Assembly: GCA_022826005.1 (NCBI GenBank)
Contig: JAJDVT010000141.1
Coordinates: forward strand, 124,001 to 188,000
Source: Gemmatimonadota bacterium
Lineage (GTDB): Bacteria; Gemmatimonadota; Gemmatimonadetes; Longimicrobiales; Gaopeijiaceae
Direction: 5' to 3'
Length of the DNA: 64,000 nucleotides
Part shown: positions 28,861 to 37,298 of the stretch, one piece after another
How the letters are laid out: the number at the start of each line of letters is the position of its first letter
Position numbering within the stretch: position 1 is the stretch's first letter
Notes under the pieces: model-generated
What the model was told of the DNA's origin: nothing
Seen by the model: the letters and a program-made list of their open reading frames with translations, nothing else
Database searches by the model: none
Made by a program: the position numbers and the translations under genes

Positions 28861-30174
28861 ATGATGCCCGAAGCCGGGTGGGACCGCCTCTGGACCGGGG
28901 TTCAGCTGGCGACGATGGCCGACCGGTCGCTCGGCGTCATTCGTGACGGTGCCATCGCAAGCGCGGGCGGCCGCATCGCCTGGATGGGGAAGGAGGCCGA
29001 CCTCTCTCCCCGCCAGCGGACGAGCGCAGCCGAGGTCATCCCCTGCGGGGGTGCCTGGATGACCCCCGGGTTCATCGACTGCCACACCCACATCGTATTC
29101 GGCGGGGACCGCAGCGGCGACTTCCGCCGCCGCCTGCACGGCCAGTCCTACGCGGACATTGCGCGCGCCGGGGGCGGGATAATGTCGACCGTGCGCGCCA
29201 CCCGCCGGGCCTCCAGCGAAGAGCTGACCCGCCGGGCCGCCGCCCGGGGAAGGGAGCTGGCCGGCTGGGGCGTCACGACCATCGAGGTCAAGTCCGGATA
29301 CGGCCTCGACCTGGAAACGGAGCTGCGCATGCTCGATGTGGCGGCAGCCCTCCCGCGCCACATCCCGTCCGGCACCTCACCCACGCTGCTGGCCGCCCAC
29401 GCCATCCCGCCAGAGTACGCGGGACGGCGCGGCGACTACCTCCGCCTCATTCTGGAAGAGATCCTCCCCGCGGCCCTGCAGCAGGGCCACGCAACGGCGA
29501 TCGACGCCTTCTGCGAAGACATCGCGTTCACACCCGCCGAGGCGCGGGCCATCCTGGAAGCCGGAATCGCCGCCGGACTGCACGGCCGCCTCCACGCCGA
29601 CCAGCTCTCCGACCTGGATGGGGGCGCCCTCGCGGCGGCCACCGGGGCCCGCTCCGCCGACCACCTCGAGTACCTGTCCGGTGACGGGGTGCGCGCCATG
29701 GCGGCAGCGGGTGTGTGTGCGGTCCTTCTTCCCGGCGCGGCGTACACCCTGAGGGTGGAGCACAGCCCCCCCGTCCAGGCCCTGAGGCGGGCCGGGGTGA
29801 CGATGGCGGTGGCCACCGACGCCAACCCGGGATCGTCGCCCATCACCAATGTGGGCATGATCCTGAACCTCGCCTGCATCCGGTTCGGACTCACTCCCGA
29901 GGAGGCCCTGCTGGGGTTCACCTCCGCGGCGGCGAGCGTACTCGGGCTGGAGGACGATCGCGGCACCCTGGAGCCGGGAAAGCGCGCGGACCTGGCACTC
30001 TGGGGCGTCGAGGACCCCCTGCAACTGTGCTACTGGATGGGGTCGAGTCCGCTCCGGTCGCTGATCAAGGACGGCGTGCCCTGGGAGCCCGCGGACCGGC
30101 GGCTCGGCGCCCTCGGTACCACGCGGAGACCATCCACACACAGCCCGGAGAAGACGGCCCGCGGCCCGGAGTGA
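28861..30174 (+). CDS. hutI: Imidazolonepropionase
   Basis: Opens imidazolone propionate to N-formimidoylglutamate. 437-residue metal-dependent amidohydrolase: F-I-D-C-H-T-H-I-V-F-G-G-D-R (metal ligands and substrate site), K-S-G-Y-G-L, G-R-L-H-A-D-Q-L and A-T-D-A-N-P-G. The tail after about residue 410 is basic and low complexity, slightly longer than usual. Its divergent partner hutF supplies the next enzyme; the 148-base gap between them should hold both promoters, but I see no clear operator. Confidence 0.95.
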   Translation: MMPEAGWDRLWTGVQLATMADRSLGVIRDGAIASAGGRIAWMGKEADLSPRQRTSAAEVIPCGGAWMTPGFIDCHTHIVFGGDRSGDFRRRLHGQSYADIARAGGGIMSTVRATRRASSEELTRRAAARGRELAGWGVTTIEVKSGYGLDLETELRMLDVAAALPRHIPSGTSPTLLAAHAIPPEYAGRRGDYLRLILEEILPAALQQGHATAIDAFCEDIAFTPAEARAILEAGIAAGLHGRLHADQLSDLDGGALAAATGARSADHLEYLSGDGVRAMAAAGVCAVLLPGAAYTLRVEHSPPVQALRRAGVTMAVATDANPGSSPITNVGMILNLACIRFGLTPEEALLGFTSAAASVLGLEDDRGTLEPGKRADLALWGVEDPLQLCYWMGSSPLRSLIKDGVPWEPADRRLGALGTTRRPSTHSPEKTARGPE

Positions 30175-30243
30175 CGCCCGCGCCGGACCGCGCAGGCCGT
30201 CACCCCGGACGGGAGGGCCGGGTTCGGCTCTCGGGCGCCCGCG

Positions 30244-31563
30244 CTAGTTGCCGCGCCGCGGAGGCGTCCGTCTGGGCGGAGACGACTTCGGGGGCGAGCG
30301 CCGCGGCGGTGCGGAGCTGGCCTTCGGAGGCGCCGAGCGTGTGCGCGAAGGTGCCGACCGTACCCTGGGTGCCTTCGAACCCGTCCTCTTGGGTGCCGGT
30401 CGTGCCTTCGTGGGCGTGGAAGGACGGGTGGGGGTGACTCGTCCGGTCCGGCCCGCATCGGGCCGCGTGCGCACCCTCGGCGGCGTCGCGCGGCTGGTCT
30501 GCGGGATCGAACGGCCCACTGTCGGGGTCACACGGCCGGCCGAGGGCGTCGCGCGGCGCGTCGGTGCCTGCGTCACCACCGGGCGGCTGCTCCGTGGCCG
30601 CGAGTCCGTGCGGGGGTCTTCCCCCCTCGTTTCCGGCCGGGAGGTCCGCACCGCCGAGCCCGGGGTGACCACGAGCCCGCCGGATCGCGTCCGTGGCTGT
30701 GCCGACGGCCGCGCCGGCGTGGAAGGGCGCGACCCCGCGATTTCCGGCCGTTCGCGCACCCGCGGACGCGCGGTCCTGGTTGCCGGCTCGGCACGGGAGC
30801 CTCGGCCGCCACGGCCGGCGGTCGGATCCACCACATCGGCCGTGTGCGAGGGCCGGGCGCTCCGGTCCCCGCGGGGAACCGCCCTGGAAACCGGGCGCTC
30901 GGGTCCGTTGTCGCTCACGTACACGTAGGGGCGGGGATCTTCCTTGTAGCGGGGCCCGAAGAGCGGGGACCGGACTGCGACCGTCCGGGGCTGCGCGTAG
31001 CCCCTGTCGTAGGCGTAGCCCCTGCCGTAGTAGACGGTCCGGTATCCGCGATGGCCTCCCCAATAGGGATCCCATCCTCCATACGCCCAACTGTCGTACC
31101 ATGGGTCATGCCGGAACGGGGAATGCCACCCGTAGGCGTACCAGCCGAAGTGAAACCGCGGGGAAGGGACGAAGACGACCGGCTCCCACCAGGGATCGAA
31201 CCATCCATGGCGATAGTACGGATCGCAATACTGGAACGGTTCGAACCAGAGGTAGTCCCGGCAGTGGGGCCGGAGCACGAACGGATGGGAGGTGTACAGG
31301 TAACCCCCGTAGCCGTAGTCTCCGTAGCCGTAGTCGCTGGAGCCGAATCCGATTCCGAATCCGAACGAGACGCCGACCCCTGCCTTGAGCCCGATTCCGC
31401 CGGCCGGACTGGCCGGTCCGAAACCGAATCCGTAGCCCGGTTCGGGATAGTGGTTCGCCGTGAACCCGATGCCGCCCCCAACATGTTCGTATACCTGTGC
31501 AGCCCCGGGCGCGGCGCCCGTGAGCGCCGCTGCCGCGGCCAGTATCATGGTCGGTTTCTTCAT
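30244..31563 (-). CDS. Secreted Tyr/Gly/Trp-rich protein with a long basic Arg/Pro/Ser/Thr tail
   Basis: 439 residues; not a recognised family. A signal peptide (about 1-23) is followed by a Gly/Phe/Tyr repeat zone (G-F-G-I-G-F-G, then Y-G-Y-G-D-Y-G-Y-G-G-Y), a central region rich in Trp, Tyr and His (H-G-W-F-D-P-W-W-E-P), and from about residue 230 a disordered tail of Arg, Pro, Ser and Thr with many T-P-R and S-R-P units. Of three consecutive ATGs the third (31563) is chosen because AGGAG at 31571-31575 (complement) is seven bases away. The tail could bind nucleic acid, lipopolysaccharide or cell wall; this is speculation. Confidence 0.75.
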   Translation of the reverse strand: MKKPTMILAAAAALTGAAPGAAQVYEHVGGGIGFTANHYPEPGYGFGFGPASPAGGIGLKAGVGVSFGFGIGFGSSDYGYGDYGYGGYLYTSHPFVLRPHCRDYLWFEPFQYCDPYYRHGWFDPWWEPVVFVPSPRFHFGWYAYGWHSPFRHDPWYDSWAYGGWDPYWGGHRGYRTVYYGRGYAYDRGYAQPRTVAVRSPLFGPRYKEDPRPYVYVSDNGPERPVSRAVPRGDRSARPSHTADVVDPTAGRGGRGSRAEPATRTARPRVRERPEIAGSRPSTPARPSAQPRTRSGGLVVTPGSAVRTSRPETRGEDPRTDSRPRSSRPVVTQAPTRRATPSAGRVTPTVGRSIPQTSRATPPRVRTRPDAGRTGRVTPTRPSTPTKARPAPKRTGSKAPRVRSAPSRTRSAPPKASSAPPRRSPPKSSPPRRTPPRRGN

Positions 31564-31756
31564 CATCATTCTCCTGTGCGGGTAGAATCATGCATTCACG
31601 GACATGCACCGATCGTGCCATCCGCGCGTGGCGAGGCAATCTCTTGCCGTGCAAGGGATTAGCAGGGAAGGGGCGCCGGAGGCACGCTCCCGCTGTCCGG
31701 AAACCGCCACACCCCCGCCAGGGTTTGAGGACGGCCGGCTGTACCGTTTCGGGTGC

Positions 31757-31876
31757 TCAGGAAAGCCACCTGTGGATCAGGAATAGCGCCAGGAGCAGCA
31801 CAAAGGGGGATGCCGTCAACAGGATCCTGGCCCAGGCCCCCGGGCGGGGTCCGGGCGCCTTGCCGGTTCCGGTCAT
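31757..31876 (-). CDS. Candidate small membrane protein
   Basis: 39 residues: a basic Gly/Pro start (M-T-G-T-G-K-A-P-G-P-R-P) and one strongly hydrophobic C-terminal helix (I-L-L-T-A-S-P-F-V-L-L-L-A-L-F-L-I) ending R-W-L-S. The ATG at 31876 has GCAGG immediately before it, a weak ribosome-binding site. It lies alone between the Tyr/Gly-rich protein gene and rho. It may be real or chance; the transmembrane segment with flanking positive charges is the only support. Confidence 0.35.
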   Translation of the reverse strand: MTGTGKAPGPRPGAWARILLTASPFVLLLALFLIHRWLS

Positions 31877-31899
31877 CCTGCTTGCCCCTCCTGTCGTTC

Positions 31900-32215
31900 C
31901 GGGCTGCACGCGAGTCCAACATGGGGTGCCGAGGCGGCCGTTCACAAGAGTCGTCGCCCGCGGGCTGAAACGGGCTTGGCCTTGCGGAGCGGCTCCAGGT
32001 GTTGAATCTTGTCTTCACGGTGTCGGGCAACGACTCCAGGCACGGATTGCCTGTGGAGGCGTTTCGTTGGACTTCGCATTGCGAAGCACTTGCCCGGCGC
32101 GATTCCCAGGGGTGACGGTCGTGCGGGTGCGCGCATTCTCCCCTTGCTCCATTCGTCGAGAGGCGTGCTGCCTGCGCCGCAGGACCCGGCACGCTTCCAG
32201 TAAGGTGGGACCATC
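31900..32215 (+). other. Non-coding leader region upstream of rho
   Basis: About 300 bases without a convincing gene; open frames here have no domain or ribosome-binding site. A small hairpin CTTCGC-ATT-GCGAAG lies at 32072-32086. Long leaders with Rho autoregulation are known for rho, but no specific element is recognised. Confidence 0.4.
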
Positions 32216-33607
32216 GTGAGCGATCTGGACTTGCCCGGCTCACGGGCAGAGAGGGCTGGCGATCAGCCGGCCGGGATGCGCGGCGGGGCCTGGCAGGCGC
32301 CCGACGTGCCGGAGGCGGTTTCGGAGCCGAACACGTCTTCGCAGCAGCAGAATACTTCAGCGGGAGAAGGGGGACCTCCGGCAAACCGGCGGCGCGGCCG
32401 CCGCGGACGCGGACGCGGCGGTCCACCTCCGCATCGCCAGGGCCCTCCCGGAGGCGAGGAGGGCCGCGAACCCGGAGAGCCGCTGGGAATCCTGGAGGTG
32501 CTGGCCAGCGGATCGGGCTTCATTCGGCAGCCTCAGGCGGGCTATGTCTCCAGCAAGGACGACATTTACGTCGGAGCGCGGCTCATCCACCGGTTCGGCC
32601 TGCGGACCGGCGATGAACTCGCGGGGATCGTCGGTCGCCGTCCCCGCAATGGCAAGAGCCCGCCGCTCCGCTACCTCGATCTCGTCAACGGCCAGTCGCC
32701 TGCCAGCGCTGCGAACCGCCCCGACTTCAACCGCCTGAGCGCGGTGCATCCCCGGCATCAGCTCAAGCTGGAATGCGGCCGGGTGTTTGCCGGAGAGCCG
32801 GATCTGACCAACCGGGTGATCGATCTCTTCTGTCCGCTGGGCAAGGGGCAGAGGGCGATGATCGTGGCCCCCGCCAAGGCAGGAAAGACGACCATCCTGC
32901 AGGCGATCGCGGAGGGGGTCGCCACGAACCACCCCGAGTGCGAATTGATGATCCTCCTGGTCGACGAGCGGCCGGAGGAGGTCACCGAGATGGAATCGTG
33001 CGGCTTCGGCGAGGTCATTTCGTCGACCTTCGATCTTACCGCGGAGCGCCACTGCCAGGTTGCCGAGATGACGCTCGAGCGATGCCGCCGGAGGGTTGAG
33101 ACGGGGAAGCACGTGGTCATCATCCTCGACTCGATCACAAGGCTTGCGCGCGCGCACAACACGATCGAGGAGGGCAGCGGCCGGACCCTTTCCGGGGGCC
33201 TGGACGCCAGCTCGCTCGAAAAGCCGAAGCGATTTCTCGGCAGCGCGCGGCTCATCAAGGAGGAGCAGGGCGGGGGATCCCTGACGATCATCGCCACCGC
33301 GCTGGTGGACACCGGATCGAGGATGGACCAGGTGATCTTCGAGGAGTTCAAGGGGACCGGCAACAGCGAACTGGTGCTGAGCCGAGAGCTTGCCGACCGG
33401 CGGATCTATCCTGCGATCGACCTGCGGGCGTCGGCGACCCGGAAGGAGGAGTTGCTCCTGTCCCCCGAGGCGCTCCGGCTGTCCCGCGCGATGCGGCGGC
33501 AGCTTTCGGACCAGCACCCCGCCGAGGCCATGGACGAACTCCAGCGGGTCATGCGGCAGACCCGCTCCAACGACGAACTGATCAAGCTGGCTCTGGAAAG
33601 GCTGTAG
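32216..33607 (+). CDS. rho: Transcription termination factor Rho
   Basis: Hexameric RNA helicase that ends transcription. 463 residues from a GTG with AAGGTGGGA just upstream. The N-terminus carries a low-complexity insert rich in Arg and Gly (about 55-75: [12 protein letters not shown]), as in Rho of high-GC bacteria. Then the cold-shock-like RNA-binding domain (G-F-I-R-Q-P, D-D-I-Y-V), Walker A A-P-A-K-A-G-K-T-T, Walker B V-I-I-L-D-S-I-T-R-L-A-R, and the R-loop region G-T-G-N-S-E-L follow. The 3' end overlaps the convergent SRPBCC gene by 26 bases. Confidence 0.97.
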   Translation: MSDLDLPGSRAERAGDQPAGMRGGAWQAPDVPEAVSEPNTSSQQQNTSAGEGGPPANRRRGRRGRGRGGPPPHRQGPPGGEEGREPGEPLGILEVLASGSGFIRQPQAGYVSSKDDIYVGARLIHRFGLRTGDELAGIVGRRPRNGKSPPLRYLDLVNGQSPASAANRPDFNRLSAVHPRHQLKLECGRVFAGEPDLTNRVIDLFCPLGKGQRAMIVAPAKAGKTTILQAIAEGVATNHPECELMILLVDERPEEVTEMESCGFGEVISSTFDLTAERHCQVAEMTLERCRRRVETGKHVVIILDSITRLARAHNTIEEGSGRTLSGGLDASSLEKPKRFLGSARLIKEEQGGGSLTIIATALVDTGSRMDQVIFEEFKGTGNSELVLSRELADRRIYPAIDLRASATRKEELLLSPEALRLSRAMRRQLSDQHPAEAMDELQRVMRQTRSNDELIKLALERL

Positions 33608-34175
33608 GACCGCCCGGCTGTCCGGTTCGGACCCGCTCCCTCAGGCGTTCCAGGCTCTCCTGAAGCTGCCTCCCCTGCGACTCCTCCATGTTCAGCGCGG
33701 TCCAGCCGAGCAGCGGGTTCCACCCGAGGTCGGCGCGCTCGGACCAGGTGACGAGCGATCCCCCGTCGCGCGCTTCCACCGTGATCGTGCCCTCGAAGCG
33801 GATCGCTCCCCCTTCGACCTCGACGACGTAGTCCACCGAGTGCGGTGGCCGGGAGGCGGCGATGGTGAGGGAGCCGGAGCCGATGCCGGGGTCGTCCCAC
33901 ACACGGCGGGCACCCGGGCCCGTGGGCGGGCCCTCCAGGCGTGATTCCACGTCGCCCCAGGGCGTCCACTCCGTCCAGGCGTCCAGGTCGTCGAGGAAGG
34001 GGAAGATATCCCCGGGCGGGGCCGCGATCTCGACCGAGCGCGTCACCTCGACGGTCCCGGGGAGGAGAATCCCCACGCCCACGAAGAGGGCCGCCAGGAG
34101 GGCGAGAATCCCCGCGGCCAGCGCCCCGCGGCGGGCCACTGTGGGCGGGATGCGGGAGACGCGGAAGGCGGCCAC
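33582..34175 (-). CDS. Membrane-anchored SRPBCC (polyketide cyclase-like) protein
   Basis: 197 residues: an N-terminal transmembrane helix (about 18-41: A-A-G-I-L-A-L-L-A-A-L-F-V-G-V-G-I) and then a START-like SRPBCC domain with E-I-A-A-P-P-G-D-I-F-P-F-L-D-D-L and W-T-E-W-T-P-W. Such domains bind hydrophobic ligands; the ligand is unknown. A near-complete dispersed element starts 11 bases upstream of the start codon, so that element probably contains or displaces the promoter. Confidence 0.8.
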   Translation of the reverse strand: MAAFRVSRIPPTVARRGALAAGILALLAALFVGVGILLPGTVEVTRSVEIAAPPGDIFPFLDDLDAWTEWTPWGDVESRLEGPPTGPGARRVWDDPGIGSGSLTIAASRPPHSVDYVVEVEGGAIRFEGTITVEARDGGSLVTWSERADLGWNPLLGWTALNMEESQGRQLQESLERLRERVRTGQPGGPTAFPEPA

Positions 34176-34185
34176 GGACTACAAG

Positions 34186-34424
34186 CCCATGGAATTAGTC
34201 CCCGCTGCATTCGAGAGGCGATGCATCCGCGCTGAACCGCGGTGCTCACGCGCTCGCAATGTCAAGAGGACTTTACGAATTGTCATGTTCACCTTACTTT
34301 CCGGGTTCCTGAAGCACCGCCCTGCGTTGCTCCTCGGGCGAATAGCTCTGCTATGCGCCCTTCGTCGCGCCTTGCCGGCCCGGCGCCTCGCCTCCCTCGG
34401 TGCCACGCGGGGATTATCCACGGG
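34186..34424. mobile_element. MITE-like element with imperfect terminal inverted repeats
   Basis: A 239-base non-coding element. Its left end CATGGAATTAGTCCCCGC (34188-34205) and right end GCGGGGATTATCCACGGG (34407-34424) are imperfect inverted repeats. The middle carries an AT-rich imperfect palindrome (about 34260-34300: GTCAAGAGGACTTTAC and ATTGTCATGTTCACC). Fragments of left, centre or right recur at 5064, 12966, 27273, 47997, 57501 and 61168. No transposase is encoded and no clear target-site duplication was found. Confidence 0.7.
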
Positions 34425-34429
34425 CTTGT

Positions 34430-35590
34430 CTAGGCGAAGAAGGAGCGGAGGCGCCCCACCGCGCGCTCCAGGGTTTCGGCCTGCTTGCAGAACGCGAACC
34501 TGACCAGCTTCGCGCCCCGCCCGGGCCGGCTGAAGAAGGAGGAACCAGGAACGGGCGCCACGCCGCACTCCCTGGCCATGAAGGTGGCGAAGGCCGTGTC
34601 GTCCAGGGCGCTGAGCGCCGAAAAGTCCGCCATGATGTAGTAGGCTCCTTCGGGAGGGGTGCAGGCGAAGCCCGCGTCCCGCAGGCCACGATGGAGGATG
34701 TCGCGGCGGCGGCGGTAGTCTCGCGCGATGCCGTCGTAGTAGTCCTGGCCCAGCGAATCGAGGCCCGCCGCGCAGGCCTCCTGGAGCGGGGCGGGCGCAC
34801 CGACGGTGAGGAAATCGTGAACCTTGCGTATGGCCGAGGTGAGTGCAGGAGGGGCGACGATCGTGCCGATGCGCCATCCGGTGATGCTGAAGGTCTTGGA
34901 CAGACCCGATATGACGATCGTCCGCTCGCGCATGCCCGGCATTCCGGCCAGCGGGATGTGCCGGCCCGCGAAGACGATGTGCTCGTAGATCTCGTCGGTG
35001 ATGGCGAGCAGGTCATGTTCGATGCAGAGTTCCGCGACGGCGGACATCTCGTCCGGGTCGAAGACGCGTCCCGTGGGATTGTTGGGCGTGTTGATCACGA
35101 TGGCGCGGGTGCGCCGGGTAACCGCGGAGCGCAGCCGGCCGGGGTCGAGACGAAAACCGGGGGGAGCAAGGGGCAGGAAGACGGGGGAAGCGTCGCAAAG
35201 GATCGCGTCCGGGCCGTAGTTTTCGTAGAATGGCTCCAGGACGATCACCTCTTCACCCGGATCGACCACCGCGAGCATCACCGCCGCCATTGCCTCGGTG
35301 GCGCCGCAGGTTACCGTGATGTCATTGTCCGGGTCGACTGCGAGGCCATACCATTGATGATACCTGCGGGCCAGAGCGGAGCGGAGCGCCGGAGCGCCCC
35401 AGGTGATCGCGTATTGATTGGCGTCGCGCTGGATGGCCCGGCAGGCGGCGTCCTTCAGCAGCTGCGGGGCCGGAAAATCGGGGAAGCCTTGCGCCAGGTT
35501 TATCGCGTCGTGCCGGCGTGCAACCCGGGTCATGTCGCGAATGACCGACTCGGTGAAAGTGTGGGTACGGGTGGCTGTGCGTTGACTCAT
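34430..35590 (-). CDS. Class I pyridoxal-phosphate aminotransferase
   Basis: 386 residues of fold type I, closest in style to the kynurenine/methionine/glutamine aminotransferase group: N-L-A-Q-G-F-P-D-F, Y-A-I-T-W-G near the start, N-T-P-N-N-P-T-G-R-V-F, T-D-E-I-Y-E-H, and the PLP lysine in S-G-L-S-K-T-F-S-I-T-G-W-R-I-G. The start chosen is the ATG at 35590, where family similarity begins; the frame stays open far upstream only as a shadow of the gene on the other strand. The substrate cannot be read from sequence. It diverges from the next gene. Confidence 0.9.
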   Translation of the reverse strand: MSQRTATRTHTFTESVIRDMTRVARRHDAINLAQGFPDFPAPQLLKDAACRAIQRDANQYAITWGAPALRSALARRYHQWYGLAVDPDNDITVTCGATEAMAAVMLAVVDPGEEVIVLEPFYENYGPDAILCDASPVFLPLAPPGFRLDPGRLRSAVTRRTRAIVINTPNNPTGRVFDPDEMSAVAELCIEHDLLAITDEIYEHIVFAGRHIPLAGMPGMRERTIVISGLSKTFSITGWRIGTIVAPPALTSAIRKVHDFLTVGAPAPLQEACAAGLDSLGQDYYDGIARDYRRRRDILHRGLRDAGFACTPPEGAYYIMADFSALSALDDTAFATFMARECGVAPVPGSSFFSRPGRGAKLVRFAFCKQAETLERAVGRLRSFFA

Positions 35591-35725
35591 GGCACGGACG
35601 GTAGGAACGGTCGCCGCCTCTGGCAAGGCGCCCGTGCCGTGTGACGCACGGGTTGAGGTTGTTCGAATGTCAACGATCTTGTATTTTATACTTTCCTGTT
35701 TGAGAAATTCAACTCGCCGACCAGA

Positions 35726-37210
35726 TTGATCGAATCTCCAACCTATCGGGAAGCGCTCGACCGCGTGCTTGCCTGTGCCGTCTTCTTTCACGGCGCAGAG
35801 AGTCTGGCCGACCTGGCCAAGCTTGACTTCGAGCGTCTGCTGGATCAGAGCGGACTGGCTGACGTGGCTGGCGACATCACCTTCGCCGACGCGGCCGAAG
35901 CCCTGCGCTCCGATGTGCAGATCGGGTCCGAGTTCAGCTCGGTTCTCGACGACCTGGACGAGAGACGGAGTCTGATCGCGCGCGAGCGGACCTACGCGAG
36001 GACACCCGCGAGGCTGGCGGCACTCGGGGACCGATTCGGCGTCAGCCGCGAGAGGGCGCGACAGCTCGAGGTTCGGCTGCGGTGGGCTGTGGAACGCCGA
36101 ATTGGAGACGTGATCGAGAGGGCGGCGCAGTGGCTGACACGCGCGGTGGGCCAGGCGGCGCCCCCGTGGAAGTTCCAGAAGGTACTGGGCCTGTTCGTGG
36201 GCGACGCCGCGCCCAGGTGGCGGGAAGCCGCGGAGGTCGCGGTCATGGCTGCCGGGAAGTACGAATACCTCGACGGCGTCGTGGGCAATGCGACCTTCCG
36301 AGGGTTCATCTTGAAGGCGCGGCAACGCGCGCCCGATCTGGCGAACCCGGCGGGCGTGGTCGACGAAGAGGCGCTGCGCGAGGCGATCGGGGCACAGCGC
36401 GCCCCGGAGTGGGAGTCGCTGGTGCGCAACGCCGGTCTGGTCCGTCTCCAGGGGCACCTGGTGCTGCGGGACACGCGCCGGGCGCGCGTCTTCCTGGCCC
36501 TGGAACGAACGGGAGACCCGTGCGACCGGCAGACCATCGCCCGGGAATCCGGGCTCCGCGACAATTCGTCGCTGTCCAGCCTGCTGTCCTCCGACCCGTT
36601 GTTTGTTCGCTTCACCAAGGACAAGTGGGGTCTGCAGGAGTGGACCGACGAGCCGTACGGCGGTGTCGTGGACGCCTTGGTGAAGCGGATCGAGGAAGGG
36701 GGCGGACAGGCCCGGATCGACGAGCTGGTGCGGCAGATCCCCAGGCAGTTCGACGTTCTCCCCGCCACGGTGCGGAACTATCTCGGGACGCGGAAGTTCG
36801 AGATCGTCGGCGATCACGTGCGCGTTGCGACAGCGCCGTCCGCCCCGCGGCAGAGGCTCGACGATGCCCGGGACGTGGCGTGGACGACCGACGGGACGCC
36901 GACCCTGCGCTTCACGGTGGGCGAGCACCACCTCAAGGGCAACAGCCAGAAGATCTCTCCCGCGATCGCGCAGCACCTGGGGGTGGGGCTGGACGGCTCG
37001 GTGAAGATTCCCTTCGAGCATCCGCCCGGGGTGCACGATGCGTCGGTGATCTGGCGGTCCTACGACCCGAACGGGCCGGAGATCGGACGCCTCCGCGAGG
37101 CGCTGTCGGCGTGTGACGTCGTGCCCGGCAACGAGGTATTCCTGCTCCTTCGGCGTGAGGGATTTCGCGTCGTCAAGGACGGCTCGGCGATGTTGGAGGC
37201 CAAACCCTGA
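35726..37210 (+). CDS. Uncharacterised protein with sigma-region-4-like HTH and HARE-HTH-like segment
   Basis: 494 residues from a TTG at 35726; the true start could be slightly different. Residues 85-122 (R-T-P-A-R-L-A-A-L-G-D-R-F-G-V-S-R-E-R-A-R-Q-L-E) closely resemble the DNA-binding helix-turn-helix of sigma-70 region 4, yet no regions 2 or 3 exist, so it is not a sigma factor. Around 305-365 there is a winged-helix-like segment (V-V-D-A-L-V-K-R-I-E-E-G-G-G-Q, then T-V-R-N-Y-L) like HARE-HTH. The C-terminal 110 residues contain a beta-rich domain (V-G-E-H-H-L-K-G-N-S-Q-K-I). AT-rich sequence with TATACT (35687-35692) precedes it. Function unknown; DNA binding is likely. Confidence 0.75.
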   Translation: MIESPTYREALDRVLACAVFFHGAESLADLAKLDFERLLDQSGLADVAGDITFADAAEALRSDVQIGSEFSSVLDDLDERRSLIARERTYARTPARLAALGDRFGVSRERARQLEVRLRWAVERRIGDVIERAAQWLTRAVGQAAPPWKFQKVLGLFVGDAAPRWREAAEVAVMAAGKYEYLDGVVGNATFRGFILKARQRAPDLANPAGVVDEEALREAIGAQRAPEWESLVRNAGLVRLQGHLVLRDTRRARVFLALERTGDPCDRQTIARESGLRDNSSLSSLLSSDPLFVRFTKDKWGLQEWTDEPYGGVVDALVKRIEEGGGQARIDELVRQIPRQFDVLPATVRNYLGTRKFEIVGDHVRVATAPSAPRQRLDDARDVAWTTDGTPTLRFTVGEHHLKGNSQKISPAIAQHLGVGLDGSVKIPFEHPPGVHDASVIWRSYDPNGPEIGRLREALSACDVVPGNEVFLLLRREGFRVVKDGSAMLEAKP

Positions 37211-37298
37211 CGGCGGCGGGCACCGTCGCCGCACACTCCGCACTCCGCCCTCGCGCGAGCCGGTTCCGGGTCGGTGAGCACCCCGCCGCCGCCCCGAA

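Noticed and set aside
31590-32219. 209-residue plus-strand frame before rho
   Set aside because: No ribosome-binding site, no domain, and high Arg/Pro/Cys content typical of random GC-rich frames.
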